A DNA stretch of 64,000 nt from an uncultured Lachnospiraceae bacterium (GTDB lineage: Bacteria; Bacillota; Clostridia; Lachnospirales; Lachnospiraceae), in NCBI GenBank assembly GCA_946554445.1, contig CAMNSD010000001.1:62001-126000 (forward strand), read 5' to 3'. The translations under genes and the position numbers were made by a program. How positions within the stretch are numbered: position 1 is the first letter of the stretch; each line of letters opens with the position of its first letter. The notes under the pieces were generated by a model, which was not told the origin of the DNA, made no database searches, and worked only from the letters and a program-made list of their open reading frames with translations. Positions 61,373-64,000 of the stretch are shown piece after piece.

Positions 61373-62527
61373 TTACCGTCTTGTATACCTTCTCAGCATA
61401 GGCACCATCTCGCACAACGCCTGCACCGTATATTCTATCTCTTCCCTGGTGGTAAATATAGAGAGGCTGAACCGGATGGTGGATTCCAACAGTTCCTTCT
61501 CCACACCGATGGCCTTCAAGGTAGCGGAAGGCTGCGGCTTGTGGGCTGCGCAGGCGCTCCCCGCCGATACATAAATGCCCCGCTCTTCCAAGGCGTGTAA
61601 AAGCACCTCGCTGCGGATACCCCGCACGGAAACGCTCACAATATGTGCAGCGCCTTCCCTGCCAGGACAGCCATTGATCTTCACGTCCTCTATCCGGCTG
61701 ACGCCATCTATCAACATCTGCCGCAGACCATACATTCTCTCCATATCCCGGTCCAAATCCCTGTACACCATTTCCGCCGCCATAGCTATGCCGGCGCTCC
61801 CGGCCACATTCTCCGTACCGGAACGCATCCCCTTTTGCTGTCCGCCTCCATACATAATAGGATTTACTTTGGCGCCCTCCCGCAAATAGAGGAATCCCAC
61901 GCCTTTAGGGCCGTGAATCTTATGGGCGCTGACCGACAACATATCAATCTGCATCTTTTTCGGATAGATACGAAACTTACCAAAACCCTGCACCGCATCC
62001 ACATGGAACAACGTCTGAGGATTACATCTCTTGATCAATGCGCCGGCTTCCGCAATGGGCTGCAGACTGCCTATCTCATTGTTGGTGTGCATAATAGACA
62101 CCAGAATCGTATCTGGCCTAACGGCACGTTCAAGGTCTGACAAACGTATCCGGCCCTCCCGGTCCACCGGTAGATAAGTCACCTCAAATCCCTGGTTTTG
62201 CAGATAGGCCATAGGCTGTAAAACCGCCGGGTGTTCAATTTGTGTGGTGATCAGATGTCTGCCTCTTCTGTGATTGGCCATAGCAGTGCCGATCAGTGCA
62301 ATATTGTCAGACTCCGTTCCCCCAGAAGTGAATAGTATCTCCTTCTCACTGACTTTTAATATTCTTGCAAGCGTCTCCCTGGCATCTCTTACGTACTGTT
62401 CTGCTTCCACCCCTTTATGGTGCATACTGGAAGGATTACCGTAGTGTTCACACAGAATTTTATGCGTCAGCTGCGCAACCTCGTCAAAGCATTTGGTGGT
62501 CGCAGAGTTATCCAAATACACTTCCAT
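61373..62527 (-). CDS. Cysteine desulfurase (IscS/NifS type)
   Basis: PLP enzyme giving sulfur from cysteine. 384 residues from start 62527 (AAAGGA 10 nt upstream; the ATG at 62536 has no spacing). Seen: LDNSATTKCF, TSGGTESDN, SVSAHKIHGPKGVGFLYLR (Lys Schiff base), active-site Cys in SAGSACAAHKPQPS. Paired with thiI, a common Firmicutes arrangement, so tRNA thiolation is the likely role. Confidence 0.94.
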   Translation of the reverse strand: MEVYLDNSATTKCFDEVAQLTHKILCEHYGNPSSMHHKGVEAEQYVRDARETLARILKVSEKEILFTSGGTESDNIALIGTAMANHRRGRHLITTQIEHPAVLQPMAYLQNQGFEVTYLPVDREGRIRLSDLERAVRPDTILVSIMHTNNEIGSLQPIAEAGALIKRCNPQTLFHVDAVQGFGKFRIYPKKMQIDMLSVSAHKIHGPKGVGFLYLREGAKVNPIMYGGGQQKGMRSGTENVAGSAGIAMAAEMVYRDLDRDMERMYGLRQMLIDGVSRIEDVKINGCPGREGAAHIVSVSVRGIRSEVLLHALEERGIYVSAGSACAAHKPQPSATLKAIGVEKELLESTIRFSLSIFTTREEIEYTVQALCEMVPMLRRYTRR

Positions 62528-62658
62528 TTTTGCCATTCCTTTCTCTCAGATTTCATATTCTACGGAAGTTTTGTCACAGACAAAATTTAGGAATATTTTT
62601 CTCTCTTTCTTTATATACATATACTATGTGGTTTTTTCGGGAAGGTCACACGTCTCCT

Positions 62659-63399
62659 TTACCTTTCTAGCCGATACATCAGCCAGGATAACACCGTAAG
62701 ACCGGCTGTCTCCGTTCTGAGAATCCTTCTGCCCAATGTGACAGGTTCTATCCCGGCATGCAATGCCATCCGTATTTCACTCTCCTCAAAACCGCCCTCC
62801 GGACCAATAAAGACTGCGATGCTCTGCCCATGCTTCACCGTCTCTATCACAGACCTGGTATGTTCCATGTCCTTTGCCAATTCATAAGGAATCAATCTGA
62901 CATCCATATTCTCGGCAAGACATATCGCCTCTTGAAAAGGGAGCGGCATATGCACTGCAGGTATCACGCCTCTCCTGCTCTGCTTGGCCGCAGCCTCCGC
63001 GATTCCCTGCCATCTGTTCACCTTTGCCACTGCCTTTTTGTCATCCAGCTTCACCACACAGCGTTTCGCCGCCACCGGAACAATTTCATAGGCGCCAAGT
63101 TCCACAGCCTTCTGGACGATCAATTCCATCTTATCCGCTTTGGGCAGTGCCTGAAAGAGATATATCTTAGCGGGAAGTTCCACCCCTTCCTCCTTGATAA
63201 AACGGAGGGTACAGACGACTGTATCCTCCGCAAACTCTTCTATTCCGCAACGGTACTCCCTGCCGTCAACCCCATTGCTCACGGCAATCTCTTCGCCCGG
63301 TTTCATGCGAAGCACATTCTTGATGTGATTTACATCACTGCCGGTAATGATGATTTTCCTATCCTGTATTTGAGATGGATCCACAAAAAACTGGTACAT
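62659..63399 (-). CDS. rsmE: 16S rRNA m3U1498 methyltransferase RsmE
   Basis: 246 residues. PUA-like N-terminus (MYQFFVDPSQIQDRKIIITGSDVNHIKNVLRMKPGEE), SPOUT fold with AVFIGPEGGFEESEI and RILRTETAGLTVL. Methylates U1498 of 16S rRNA. 43 nt after the VanZ-like gene. Confidence 0.96.
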   Translation of the reverse strand: MYQFFVDPSQIQDRKIIITGSDVNHIKNVLRMKPGEEIAVSNGVDGREYRCGIEEFAEDTVVCTLRFIKEEGVELPAKIYLFQALPKADKMELIVQKAVELGAYEIVPVAAKRCVVKLDDKKAVAKVNRWQGIAEAAAKQSRRGVIPAVHMPLPFQEAICLAENMDVRLIPYELAKDMEHTRSVIETVKHGQSIAVFIGPEGGFEESEIRMALHAGIEPVTLGRRILRTETAGLTVLSWLMYRLER

Positions 63400-63442
63400 G
63401 ATCTAACTCCTGTCTGCAAAAACAAGTCCCTATTTTTCTTTA

Positions 63443-63973
63443 TTACCCCTTCGTCTGGCGCTTTCTGCGCCTTCTGCTCCTCAACCTCTGCGCTAACTTC
63501 CACAACAGTATAAAAACGATGACGCCGACTAAAGCCCCCGAACTGTCGATCAGCACATCGCTGACACGCCCCGCCCTTCCGGGAACAAACAGCTGATGAA
63601 ATTCATCGCTGGCAGCATAGACAGCCGTCGCCAAAAATGCTGTCATCCCCCTGCGAAACAAGGTCGCTTCCCACAGGCCAAGCCAGACAAACAGCAGAAT
63701 CGACAGGATGGCAAACTCTGTCATATGTGCCGCCTTCCTGACAAAATATTCAATGGTATTGGCAATCTCCCGCAGCTGTTCCTCATCCAGATTCCAATGA
63801 AAAAAATGTCCCGTAGAACTGACCATGCGGTAACTTAAACTCTCGCTCACCGCGCTGGACTCTTCCTTCGTCTGTGCCGAAAAGGCAAAAATAACACACA
63901 TCCAGACGAGCGCCAGGATTCCCGCTGTATATCTCACTAATCTCATACTTGATTTTTCTGATGTTTTTTTCAT
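63443..63973 (-). CDS. VanZ family membrane protein
   Basis: 176 residues with four membrane helices (LALVWMCVIFAFSAQ; FAILSILLFVWLGLW; FLATAVYAASDEFHQ; DSSGALVGVIVFILLW). VanZ signature: KAAHMTEFAILS and SDEFHQLFVPGRAGRVSDVLIDSSGA. Family members relate to glycopeptide (teicoplanin) tolerance; role here unknown. Ends in an Arg-rich tail. GAGG precedes the ATG. Confidence 0.88.
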   Translation of the reverse strand: MKKTSEKSSMRLVRYTAGILALVWMCVIFAFSAQTKEESSAVSESLSYRMVSSTGHFFHWNLDEEQLREIANTIEYFVRKAAHMTEFAILSILLFVWLGLWEATLFRRGMTAFLATAVYAASDEFHQLFVPGRAGRVSDVLIDSSGALVGVIVFILLWKLAQRLRSRRRRKRQTKG

Positions 63974-64000
63974 AGCTTCCTCATTCCAAAGTGTTCCGCG

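Overview
The window looks like a low-to-mid GC Gram-positive anaerobe of the Clostridia, most likely Lachnospiraceae. This rests on gene content: a type III glutamine synthetase, a complete [FeFe]-hydrogenase maturation set (hydE, hydG, hydF) with a TM1266-type regulator, an FtsEX / M23 peptidase / S41 protease cell-wall cluster, and the Firmicutes cluster ireB-ruvX-DUF1292 with RNase J, trmR and trhP. A chemoreceptor and a YjfB-like protein suggest motility. The genus cannot be fixed from the sequence alone.

Layout. 1-1044: the N-terminal part of a probable anti-phage AvcD/DCD-type deoxycytidylate deaminase, running off the left edge. 1.3-10.9 kb: a chemoreceptor, an unknown protein, GDP-mannose synthesis (manC), then a minus-strand cell-wall operon cdaR-like > ftsE > ftsX > M23 > S41. 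11.1-11.3 kb: a large rod-shaped inverted-repeat structure, probably a non-coding RNA, followed by yjfB. 11.6-18.5 kb: minus-strand genes TM1266-hydE-hydG-hydF-acyl-ACP thioesterase-cvfB-CPBP protease. 18.8-22.4 kb: an acetyltransferase, a uronate pair (kduI plus an SDR dehydrogenase) and a divergent AraC regulator. 22.5-25.7 kb: carB.

25,937-47,064 is an integrated mobilizable element of about 21 kb, bounded by two identical tRNA-Gln(CUG) genes. It encodes a tyrosine integrase and an excisionase-like protein, a P-loop ATPase with a coiled-coil partner, a short relaxase with a MobC-like partner, and a recombination module (Rad52-like annealing protein, YqaJ-type exonuclease, DUF932, DUF5688). 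It also carries a zinc-ribbon protein pair, small HTH regulators and a two-gene DUF262 + HEPN-RNase unit. PIN-type toxin-antitoxin pairs with matching promoters sit at both ends. Composition changes sharply along the element, so it looks mosaic. The DUF262/HEPN pair is the best candidate for a little-described defence system. The Zn-ribbon pair and the 693-residue repeat-bearing protein are the main unexplained cargo.

47.1-64 kb is ordinary chromosome: glnN behind a terminator-type leader, an MBOAT/SGNH polysaccharide-acylation pair, the ireB-to-trhP operon, mtaB, an HPr-like protein without its catalytic His, the thiI/cysteine desulfurase pair, rsmE and a VanZ-like protein. Most genes are on the minus strand. 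Start sites were chosen by ribosome-binding-site spacing wherever that changed the longest open frame.
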